Source: Algoriphagus sp. A40 | GTDB taxonomy: Bacteria; Bacteroidota; Bacteroidia; Cytophagales; Cyclobacteriaceae | Assembly (NCBI RefSeq): GCF_002002735.1 | Contig: NZ_MUNY01000042.1 | Location: 186,001 to 250,000, forward strand | Direction of reading: 5' to 3' | DNA: 64,000 nt | Part shown: in pieces, positions 1-6,841 of the stretch | Layout: every line of letters begins with the position of its first letter | How positions within the stretch are numbered: position 1 is the first letter of the stretch | Translations under genes and position numbers: made by a program | Notes under the pieces: model-generated | What the model saw: only the letters and a program-made list of their open reading frames with translations | The model's database searches: none | What the model was told of the DNA's origin: nothing

Positions 1-168
1 TATCCAAGTCAACATTGGCAAACGGTCGCCATCACCGTTCATTCCTTTGTCCTTTCGCATGATGTTTCTGCACGTTTTTATAATGCCACTTAAACGCTGT
101 GCAGGTGTTTCAATAACAACTGGTTTCGCTGCTTTCTTTGGTGCTTTTTCTTTTTTGGTCTTTGCCAT
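1..168 (-). CDS. hsdM: Type I restriction-modification methyltransferase subunit HsdM, N-terminal fragment (cut by window edge)
   Basis: Only the first 56 codons are inside the window; the frame stays open to base 1. After a Lys/Ala-rich start (MAKTKKEKAPKK) comes the typical HsdM N-terminal helical segment: QRLSGIIKTCRNIMRKDKG, then DRLPMLTWI. In this family that segment precedes the N6-adenine methylase domain with its NPPF motif, which would lie outside. The ATG is 7 nt after the hsdR stop, so the two genes are surely co-transcribed in the order R then M. HsdM would bind S-adenosylmethionine and, with HsdS, form the methylating core of the complex. The specificity gene hsdS is expected further left but is not visible. 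Confidence 0.85.
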   Translation of the reverse strand, partial: MAKTKKEKAPKKAAKPVVIETPAQRLSGIIKTCRNIMRKDKGMNGDGDRLPMLTWI

Positions 169-175
169 TTTCTAG

Positions 176-2578
176 TTATGCTGCCTCTGCGTATAGCAGG
201 GTTTGTAATTCTTCAATCGCTTTTTTGAATTCGTCTATTCCGCCAAATTCATTTACTATTTCTATAGGGTTTCCTTGCTGTGCAATAGGTTCAACCGAAA
301 TGATGTCGGGGCTGATTTGATTTAAACCATAGTCCACATATTTTTCTAAAATCAAATTCAATACTTCTTTGGCTCTTTCGCTGTAATTGGAGAAAAGGTC
401 AGGTTTGTTCTTTTTTAATAATTCAGCTCTTTGTTTTCTTGTTAATGGCTTTAAATCAAAGGCGATAAAGCAAATCAAGTCAAAGGGGTCTGCATCTTGT
501 TGCTTCGTTATCTCCATCAATTGATCAATAGAAATTCCGTTGTTTTCCAAGTCTTCCAGAATACCTTTCCTCTCTTGCAAGTCATTCCATTTGCCACGGA
601 AATCATTCAAAGAGGGAAATATTGTCGTGATTTGCTCTTTTGCATACTGAGTAAACTGTATGGTTCTTAGTTTTCCATATGCATCAAGAATCTGAACATT
701 TTCAGCAACAATTGAAACTGTTCCTTCGCTGATATAATATTTTTTTCTTGGGTCCCCTTCGGTTCCGCCTGTGGGTGGATCGTCTGAATCGTCCTCATCT
801 TCCCAATCTTCAGGTTCGTGTATTGATGGGTCTGGTATCCATTCATCACCGTCAATAATGTTCCCGTCTCCGTCAATTTCATCCTCGGTTATCAATGGTG
901 GTTCTCCATCAAAGTCAGGGTCGGCAAAATTTCTTGTTGCACTCCCCGTGTAGTCTAAAATGGTGAAAAAGAGTTTTTCTTTATCTTCTCTTACTCTCGT
1001 TCCTCTACCCACAATCTGTTTGAATTCGGTCATCGAATTGACCATCCTAAAAATCACAATGTTTTTGCAAGTAGGAACATCAACACCAGTGCTCAATAAT
1101 TTGGAAGTGGTTACAATTACTGGAATAAGTTCGTCAATGTCCATAAACCTACCCAAATGCCCTTTTCCAATGTCGCCTTCTTCTGAAACAATACGAACAA
1201 CATAGTCGGGATATTGCTGAACTAAGTCAGAATTTAGGTTGCTTATTTCTCTGCGGAATTGGTCAGCGTGTTCTTGGTTTACGCAAAACACGATGGTTTT
1301 ATCAAACCTGCCGTATTTTACCATAAAGTTGTAAAGGTGCTTTACAACTGCTTTTGTTCTTGGCAAATAGGAAAGAGTATTTTCAAAATCGGGAGTTGTA
1401 TAAATGCCGTCGGGAATTAATTCTCCATTGTCATCCAGTTGTCCTTCTTCCGGTCTGAAACCTGTTGCATCAGTTTCGGTTACTACACGATGAACCAAAT
1501 AAGGAGCTAAAAATCCGTCCTCAATCCCTTGCTTTAAACTGTAGATGTATAGAGGGTTTCCAAAGTACGCGTAAGTGTCTTTGTTGTCGTCCCGTAAGGG
1601 TGTTGCAGTTAACCCAATTTGCACCGAAGTATTGAAATAATTTAAGATTATTCTCCAATTGCTGTCGTCTGAAGCACTTCCTCTGTGGCACTCGTCAATT
1701 ACAATAAGGTCAAAAAAGTCTCTCGGTAATTTCCTAAAGGCTCCCGGACGGTTGCTGTCCTCTGCCAAAGAGTGATAAGTTGAAAAATATACTTCTCTGC
1801 TACTTGGCAAACCTTCTTCGGTAACCAAGCATCTTGCATCTCCAAAAACTGCAAAGTCTTTGGCGTGTGGATCCGTAACTAATATACTTCTATCGGCTAT
1901 GAATAAAACTTTTGGTCTGCGGTGTTCACCTTTGGTGTTCCACCGGTTATTCCAAAGTTTATAAATGATTTGAAAAGCAATTGTTGTTTTTCCTGTTCCA
2001 GTTGCAAGAGTTAATAAAGCTCTTTTTTTTCCTTCCAAAACTGCTTTAACTGCTCGGTTAATTGCAATGCGTTGATAGTATCTGACTTCTTTGCCACTTG
2101 TGGCAAAGAATGGTTTTAAAAATGTTTCTTGGATTTCGGGCTTGATAGGTTCGGCTTGGTTAAGTCTAAGCCAAAGCTCTGTCGGTGTTGGATATTTTGA
2201 AATTTTCCTTTCAAGTCCAGTGATAAAATCAAATTCTAAAATTTCAGTTCCATTTGTCGAGTAGGCAAATTTAAGTCCGAGTATTTGGGCATAGTCTTTT
2301 GCTTGTTGGATTCCGTCCGCAGCTAACTTATATTTTTTCTTTGCCTCAACAATTGCAATCGGGAAGTTTTGTGAATAGCGAAGCAAGTAGTCAAAGCGTT
2401 TCGCTTTTTTTCTTCTTGCCTTTCTTCCTATCACAATAATTTTTCCGTCAGTAAAAGTCCGTTGTTCAAGGATTAAATCGTCTGTCCATTGGCTGCCATA
2501 CAGTTTGGGCAACACTTCCTTTCGGCAAGTGTCCGCTTCACTGTCGTGAGCTTCAATATGTATGGTTTTATCACTCAT
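176..2578 (-). CDS. hsdR: Type I restriction endonuclease subunit R (EcoEI-like)
   Basis: 800 aa, the DNA-translocating and cleaving subunit of a type I restriction system. The N-terminal nuclease domain has the PD-(D/E)xK signature D63...E78-A-K80. The superfamily 2 helicase core follows: Q-like motif near 166-174, Walker A ATGTGKT at 192-198, DECH box at 295-298, TAT motif at 324-326, and a QIVGRGTRV motif VI further on. A very acidic linker (EPEDWEDEDDSDD) leads to a C-terminal region like the EcoEI R C-terminal domain that docks on the methylase core. Length and motif order are complete, so it should be functional. Base composition is AT-richer than the ssb gene that follows, in keeping with acquisition as a defence module. 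The ATG at 2578 gives MSDKTIHIEAHDSEADTC, a typical family start. Confidence 0.93.
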   Translation of the reverse strand: MSDKTIHIEAHDSEADTCRKEVLPKLYGSQWTDDLILEQRTFTDGKIIVIGRKARRKKAKRFDYLLRYSQNFPIAIVEAKKKYKLAADGIQQAKDYAQILGLKFAYSTNGTEILEFDFITGLERKISKYPTPTELWLRLNQAEPIKPEIQETFLKPFFATSGKEVRYYQRIAINRAVKAVLEGKKRALLTLATGTGKTTIAFQIIYKLWNNRWNTKGEHRRPKVLFIADRSILVTDPHAKDFAVFGDARCLVTEEGLPSSREVYFSTYHSLAEDSNRPGAFRKLPRDFFDLIVIDECHRGSASDDSNWRIILNYFNTSVQIGLTATPLRDDNKDTYAYFGNPLYIYSLKQGIEDGFLAPYLVHRVVTETDATGFRPEEGQLDDNGELIPDGIYTTPDFENTLSYLPRTKAVVKHLYNFMVKYGRFDKTIVFCVNQEHADQFRREISNLNSDLVQQYPDYVVRIVSEEGDIGKGHLGRFMDIDELIPVIVTTSKLLSTGVDVPTCKNIVIFRMVNSMTEFKQIVGRGTRVREDKEKLFFTILDYTGSATRNFADPDFDGEPPLITEDEIDGDGNIIDGDEWIPDPSIHEPEDWEDEDDSDDPPTGGTEGDPRKKYYISEGTVSIVAENVQILDAYGKLRTIQFTQYAKEQITTIFPSLNDFRGKWNDLQERKGILEDLENNGISIDQLMEITKQQDADPFDLICFIAFDLKPLTRKQRAELLKKNKPDLFSNYSERAKEVLNLILEKYVDYGLNQISPDIISVEPIAQQGNPIEIVNEFGGIDEFKKAIEELQTLLYAEAA

Positions 2579-2643
2579 TTATTCGTTATAAAATTATTGG
2601 CAAAATACAGTTTTTATTTAGTGCCATGGCATATAATGGCTCT

Positions 2644-2688
2644 TTTGGCTTGGCGAAGTGTGGGCTTTGTACGGTGAGGCAAACCAAA
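2644..2688. repeat. Imperfect hairpin, attC-like or REP-like element at the edge of the restriction module
   Basis: The left arm TTTGGCTTGGC (2644-2654) pairs with GGCAAACCAAA (2678-2688) at 9 of 11 positions around a 23-nt spacer rich in G and T. A self-complementary TGCCATGGCA lies just left (2622-2631). An imperfect bipartite palindrome with mismatches beside an accessory gene recalls integron attC sites and the hairpin repeats seen next to accessory genes in Bacteroidota. No integrase is in view and the canonical GTTRRRY/RYYYAAC ends are not clear, so the class is uncertain. Confidence 0.35.
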
Positions 2689-3007
2689 TGTACCACTTGT
2701 GCATCTAGCGAAAAGGAATTTTAAAAAATGCAAAGTGGGGGCTTTTTCATTTTTTCTGCCACCTGTCCCAATAGCAAAACACGGTCAGTTTGTAAGTCAG
2801 TCCGCTTGATCGATAAAGTATGTATGTCGAGTCCATTTTCAGTCATTTTATTGCTGTGTTGTCTGTCTTTTTAGCATTGGTGGTAAGGCCAGTATACCCG
2901 CAATCTCGCCTATTTCTCTTATCTCCCCCACTCCTCTTGCTCAACCTACTAAATTCTATTGAATTAAAAAATAGCCTCTATCTTCTCCAATCGCATTTTA
3001 CCCGACA

Positions 3008-3038
3008 ACAAACGACTACAATCGAATACAAACGACTA
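3008..3038. promoter_or_regulatory. Direct repeat in the ssb leader (possible operator)
   Basis: The 11-mer ACAAACGACTA occurs at 3008-3018 and again at 3028-3038. The 20-bp period is about two helical turns, so both copies would face the same side of DNA. It lies 100-130 nt upstream of the ssb ATG in an otherwise featureless stretch. Direct repeats in phase can bind a dimeric regulator, but no matching regulator is known here. Confidence 0.3.
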
Positions 3039-3137
3039 GCTACCGACTTTTTCTTTTCCCTCCTCCCAACTTTGGTTCATCAACAAGCCTCTGGCGAAAA
3101 TCTTTATCAAATCTTTCACATCTAATCTTTTAAAACC

Positions 3138-3515
3138 ATGAACGCGCTAAGAAACAAAGTTCAACTCATCGGCCACCTAGGTGCCAAAGTCGAAATCAAA
3201 AACCTCGAATCCGGCAAATCTATGGGCCGCGTCACACTCGCTACCAACGAAGTGTACAAAAACGCCAAGGGTGAAAAAGTCACCGAAACCACCTGGCACA
3301 ACCTGGTCATCTGGGGTAAAAACGCCGAGATCCTCGACAAGTACACCGACAAAGGTTCTGAAATCGCCATCGAAGGCAAGCTCAGCAACCGCTCCTATAC
3401 CGACAAAAACGGGGAGAAAAAGTTCATCACTGAAGTGGTGGTCAATGAAATCCTCCTGATGGGCGGAGGAAAAGCTGAAAAGAAAGCCATGGCGGAAGCT
3501 GACCTTCCCTTTTGA
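3138..3515 (+). CDS. ssb: Single-stranded DNA-binding protein (short paralogue)
   Basis: 125 aa, one OB-fold domain filling almost the whole protein: NKVQLIGHLGAKVEIK at the N terminus, TWHNLVIWGKNAEIL in the middle, and the IEGKLSNRSYTDKNGEKKF hairpin. The C-terminal tail is only about a dozen residues and ends in ADLPF, a usable version of the acidic DDIPF tip that recruits replication and repair proteins. It is shorter than the usual replicative SSB because the disordered linker is missing, so it could be a secondary SSB, as several Bacteroidota carry. Codon use favours C-ending triplets more than the neighbours do, which may mean high expression. It is a single-gene unit, closed by a strong hairpin at 3547-3575. 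Confidence 0.93.
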   Translation: MNALRNKVQLIGHLGAKVEIKNLESGKSMGRVTLATNEVYKNAKGEKVTETTWHNLVIWGKNAEILDKYTDKGSEIAIEGKLSNRSYTDKNGEKKFITEVVVNEILLMGGGKAEKKAMAEADLPF

Positions 3516-3546
3516 CAAACCAAGCTTCCTTCAATAATTCCCAAAA

Positions 3547-3575
3547 AAAACAGGCGCCGAAAGACGCCTGTTTTT
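3547..3575. terminator. Bidirectional rho-independent terminator between ssb and the minus-strand lipoprotein gene
   Basis: Stem CAGGCG (3551-3556) with CGCCTG (3565-3570), extended by A4 on the left and T5 on the right. Runs of A and T on the two sides give a U-tract in both directions, which suits the convergent genes ssb (+) and the 505-aa gene (-). Confidence 0.85.
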
Positions 3576-3602
3576 GTAAGAAAAGGACTCAGATTTAGTT
3601 GA

Positions 3603-5120
3603 TTAATTGATATAAACAGTAATTCTGCCGTCGCCTTCTGAACTGACGATCAACAGTGGCCGGCCGTTTGGACTTTCCTCAGCCGGAATAAAAAAGAGTC
3701 CTTCGGGAGCATCATGTCCTGAGTCTCCCAAGCCCTTAATTCCGTCCAACAGCTGAAGGAACCTGACCGATCCGCTCCCAGAAATTTCATACACCATAAC
3801 AGCATCGGACCGTTCCAAGCCCACAAAGACCAGATTTCTTCCCCGGATTTGGCCCATCTCTACCTCTTCGGGCTCTACGCCTTTGTTGTCACTTCTCCCA
3901 TCGTCGTACAGGGAGGAATTGGCGGACAATAGGTCACGCTCCAGGTCGACGTAGTCTTTGACCATCGCACCGTTACCTCCATTCCAAACGGTCAGCGACC
4001 TTCCTCCGATCCCATACAGCACATCAAAATCCCCGTCTTTGTCCACATCCCCAGCCGAGGTAGTTACAGTATATCTTCCCAGGTTTTCGTCTTCTTGCAA
4101 AGCTTCGGCATTTGGAAAAGCCGTCGGATCCAAGTCCAGGTCTTTGACCCGCTCCTCTTCCCCATATCCGTCATAGTCCCGGGTGTCTCCTTCATTCGCT
4201 GTAACCAGATAAGTATTGGCACCTACATTCATGGAAGCAATCGCATCGGGAAGAAAATAGCTCTTCAAGGGCCAATTTTGCAGATTTCCTACGATATCAT
4301 CCCGATCGCTGACGTCCAGTTCATTGCCTGCAAGACTGTTGTCTTTGAGTCCCAAAGGAAAAATATCAGTGATCTTTTTTCTCCTCAGATCGATCTTGGC
4401 GATACCGTTGTTTTCCTGCAAAGTCACCCAGGCATAGGAGGAACTGTGGTCAATCGTAACGTATTCCGGCTCAATATCCTGGGCAAACGAAGCACCCGGT
4501 CCGAAGATCCGAAAACCCTTTGCCTTCAAGGTTGGGTATTGTCCCGCAAAAGAAGCGAAACCCAACGTTTCGACTGCATAGCCCTTTTCTACATCGATGA
4601 TGGAAATGCTTCCCTCGGGATCAACAGTATAATCCGCATTGGGCTCAGCTTCGTTGGCTGACACGATGAATCTACCGTTGGGACTAAACGTCACCATATC
4701 CGGTAGGGCTCCAACCAGAATCTGAACCGGACTTGCAGCAAGATCTTTGGTTTTATACACCAAGACTTTTCCCAGGTCGGTCTTTTCGAATCCTTCCACT
4801 GCCATAGCCAAAAGACCGTTTTTCACGGAAACAGAATTGACACCGCCCCCATAGGCATCGATGTAAATCGGGGAAAGCTGGACCAGATTACTTGGATCAG
4901 AAAAATCAATCACATCTACACGGGATACTCCGTCATTGTTGACAACAAACAAACGCTTGGTCGACGGGTCAAATGCCGTGATTTCAGCGGCAGTCGCTCC
5001 GCCGATTTGGATACTGGACAACTCTGCAAAAGTGATATTGCCGGGAAAGGGCCTATTCATCCGCTCGGTACAAGCAGCCAAAAGGAGCAATGAAGCTCCC
5101 AGTACATAGATTTTTATCAT
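3603..5120 (-). CDS. Choice-of-anchor I family beta-propeller lipoprotein
   Basis: 505 aa. The signal peptide ends in the lipobox LAAC (14-17), so the mature protein should be lipidated at Cys17 and anchored in the envelope, probably on the outer membrane. The rest has the repeated pattern of a seven-blade-type propeller: AEITAFDPSTKRLFVVNN, PDMVTFSPNGRFIVSANEAEP, EPEYVTIDHSSSYAWVTLQ, YLVTANEGDTRDYDG and GVEPEEVEMGQIRGRNLVFVGLERS. The GDTRDYDGY and EPEEV segments are typical of choice-of-anchor I proteins, which are sometimes annotated as alkaline-phosphatase-like. A DVDKDGDFDVLYG stretch resembles a calcium loop. Members of this family have no established reaction; a substrate- or metal-binding surface role is inference. 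It is transcribed alone and shares a terminator with ssb. Confidence 0.75.
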   Translation of the reverse strand: MIKIYVLGASLLLLAACTERMNRPFPGNITFAELSSIQIGGATAAEITAFDPSTKRLFVVNNDGVSRVDVIDFSDPSNLVQLSPIYIDAYGGGVNSVSVKNGLLAMAVEGFEKTDLGKVLVYKTKDLAASPVQILVGALPDMVTFSPNGRFIVSANEAEPNADYTVDPEGSISIIDVEKGYAVETLGFASFAGQYPTLKAKGFRIFGPGASFAQDIEPEYVTIDHSSSYAWVTLQENNGIAKIDLRRKKITDIFPLGLKDNSLAGNELDVSDRDDIVGNLQNWPLKSYFLPDAIASMNVGANTYLVTANEGDTRDYDGYGEEERVKDLDLDPTAFPNAEALQEDENLGRYTVTTSAGDVDKDGDFDVLYGIGGRSLTVWNGGNGAMVKDYVDLERDLLSANSSLYDDGRSDNKGVEPEEVEMGQIRGRNLVFVGLERSDAVMVYEISGSGSVRFLQLLDGIKGLGDSGHDAPEGLFFIPAEESPNGRPLLIVSSEGDGRITVYIN

Positions 5121-5323
5121 GAAAAATTAGAATAAGGTTATCAATGAATTGCCATTGAAATTACCCACTCCCTTCTCGAAAGCTTTTAAGATGGGATTAC
5201 CCTTTGATTATGAAAAAATGAATCGAGCCAACAGAATATTACCCTATGAATATCAATCTGTTAAATATCTTAGAAAGACTGCTCTTTCTTGAATTGCCGC
5301 CTGCAAATGACCCCCGCTAATTT

Positions 5324-5680
5324 TCAATCACAAGATGTGTTATGCCCGATTCTAAGGATATGCCCGTCGGGACATTCGACCAACATCTCCCGCATATTCC
5401 ATTCTTTGGTCACAGGTTTGGAAAGAATTTTGGCCCCACTATCCTTGATGAGCTCGTAATACTCGTCCACATTGTCCACCACCAAGCTCAACCAAGTAGA
5501 GGGATTTCCCTGATCCTGTTTACAAAAAAATATCTCAACTTGATCTCTGTAAACACCGCCAAACGTAGCAGGACTGTCCCATTCCCATTTATTTTCAAAC
5601 TTCAATTGCTCGGTAAAATAGGCGATGGTTTTGAAAACATCCGTGGAATAGAGGATCGGAATGGCCTTGTCAAATTTCAT
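5324..5680 (-). CDS. VOC (glyoxalase/bleomycin-resistance fold) family protein
   Basis: 118 aa, a single vicinal-oxygen-chelate unit: KAIPILYSTDVFKTIAYFTEQL (first beta-alpha), then FFCKQDQG..WLSLVVDNVDEYYELI, and the closing LVECPDGHILRIGH strand. Such units dimerise and either bind a metal or sequester a drug. Metal ligands are not obvious, and the bleomycin-resistance-like subfamily often lacks them. The start is set at the ATG at 5680; the longer frame would add a basic non-homologous stretch and overlap the end of the upstream peptidase gene. It follows that gene by about 60 nt and may be co-transcribed. Substrate unknown. Confidence 0.75.
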   Translation of the reverse strand: MKFDKAIPILYSTDVFKTIAYFTEQLKFENKWEWDSPATFGGVYRDQVEIFFCKQDQGNPSTWLSLVVDNVDEYYELIKDSGAKILSKPVTKEWNMREMLVECPDGHILRIGHNTSCD

Positions 5681-5742
5681 AGTCAAACGCTTTAGAGATT
5701 TCGCTTTTCTCCCAAAAATACCAAAACCAGACCGCAGTCTGC

Positions 5743-6534
5743 CTACGGCCAAGCTGGAGGCAACACTTCTTTTGGAAAGGCTTTCTCTACAACCTCACCT
5801 CCTACCAATGACACATAGTATGCGTTGCTTTTTTCATCAAGAGAAACTACTTTTTTGACTTGTTCATTCTCAAAATAGATTCCCGCTTTATCATCACACG
5901 CATGCCCTGCTTTGTATTCACCGCTCTTGATTTTAGACCAGTAAAGTGGTTTCCGCTCGCCTTCGCCATCGTAATGTGGACTGTGGCTTCCGCTTATAAG
6001 ACCCAAACCTTCTACCGTGGTTAGACTTCCTGGCCGCGAGTCTGTGGTCCCCTGCTCAAACCAACACAGAGATCCTGCACTGCCACCACCTAAAATCACT
6101 CCACTTTCATAGGCTTTGCGTAAGGCAAGGTCGATTCCCTGCGCCTTCCATATTGCCATCATATTCAAGGTATTGCCACCTCCTACCAAGATGGCATCCA
6201 TGCTAAGAAAAATATCCTCAAAGGATTCTTTTTGATTGTAAGAAGAAATAAAGGAGCGTTGAACAAAGGCGCTTAATGGCAGATTGGCGCAAGTTTCAAA
6301 CCAGCGCATGACATAGCCAGGAGCGTCACCGGTTGCTGTGGGTAAAAAGCAGATTCTGGGATTTTCCTTCCCTGTGAGAGACGCTACATACTTGGTAAAT
6401 CCCCGATCAAAATCTCCCCCATAAGCAAAAAGCTTCCTGACATTTGGTTTCGAAATTACAGGCTGCGATTGAAGTGATTGAAGAGGAAGTGCTGATGCCA
6501 CCATGGCGGATTTTAGAAAATTTCTCCGTTTCAT
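5743..6534 (-). CDS. Peptidase E-like (S51/cyanophycinase family) protein with Tat-like signal
   Basis: 263 aa. It starts with MKRRNFLKSAMVASALPLQS, a twin-arginine-type leader followed by a hydrophobic stretch, so it is probably exported. The S51 fold is shown by KLFAYGGDFDRG, ICFLPTATGD (class I amidotransferase-like beginning), AILVGGGNTLNMM, and the nucleophile elbow GGGSAGS with catalytic Ser152. HYDGEGER later carries a conserved His. Family members are aspartyl dipeptidases (peptidase E) or cyanophycinases. No cyanophycin synthetase is nearby, so dipeptidase-type activity is more likely, but the substrate is open. Confidence 0.78.
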   Translation of the reverse strand: MKRRNFLKSAMVASALPLQSLQSQPVISKPNVRKLFAYGGDFDRGFTKYVASLTGKENPRICFLPTATGDAPGYVMRWFETCANLPLSAFVQRSFISSYNQKESFEDIFLSMDAILVGGGNTLNMMAIWKAQGIDLALRKAYESGVILGGGSAGSLCWFEQGTTDSRPGSLTTVEGLGLISGSHSPHYDGEGERKPLYWSKIKSGEYKAGHACDDKAGIYFENEQVKKVVSLDEKSNAYYVSLVGGEVVEKAFPKEVLPPAWP

Positions 6535-6673
6535 TCTTGCTGGTATTTTAGGAAGTGGATTTTAGTTTTCTCACCTATCCATTTGAATAGATGCAAATCA
6601 GGAATTGGTTAATATGCTCTTTTTGATGAAAAGATTAGCCGCTACATTTCCGGTATTCAAATTGATTTTTGAT

Positions 6674-6803
6674 GGCACCTTGACTTCGCTCGGTGTCCGT
6701 TGGGATCTTTGTTTTGGATGGGGGAGAAAATGCGGCTTCGCCGCATTTTCTCCCCCATCCCTCAAACTTAAAACTCCGGTGGCCGAGCGAAGTCGAGGCC
6801 ACC
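6674..6803. repeat. Nested palindrome, REPIN-like element (two inverted REP units around a 21-bp hairpin)
   Basis: It fills most of the 307-base gap 6535-6841, which holds no gene. Left unit (6674-6698) and right unit (6778-6803) are inverted copies sharing the core GACTTCGCTCGG; each can fold by itself, the right one with perfect GGTGGCC/GGCCACC arms. Between them sits a perfect inverted repeat with 21-bp arms (6716-6736 and 6740-6760) and a TTC loop. A related palindrome is at 59469-59526 and degenerate cores are at 15447-15469 and 15597-15620. The hairpin may also stop transcripts from the minus-strand permease gene next to it. Confidence 0.75.
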
Positions 6804-6841
6804 TTGTAGCTTATAACCTACTGTCAAAGGGGATATTGCCA

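Larger units (their letters stand above)
2579..3137. other. Intergenic region between hsdR and ssb, no convincing gene
   Basis: About 560 bases between the divergent hsdR and ssb genes. The only long frame (2820-3125, plus) has no recognisable domain and an erratic hydrophobic, Ser/Leu-rich translation, so I do not call it. The left part holds an imperfect hairpin (2644-2688) and the right part, close to ssb, a direct repeat (3008-3038); both are listed separately. Composition shifts along the stretch, from AT-rich next to hsdR to C-rich before ssb, as expected at the edge of an inserted module. Confidence 0.6.

Noticed and set aside
2820-3125. Open frame of 101 codons between hsdR and ssb
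   Set aside because: No domain, odd Leu/Ser-rich composition, and the right-hand part carries the direct repeats; treated as non-coding.
4095-4661. 188-codon plus-strand frame inside the beta-propeller lipoprotein gene
   Set aside because: It lies wholly inside a well-supported gene on the opposite strand and has no known motif.
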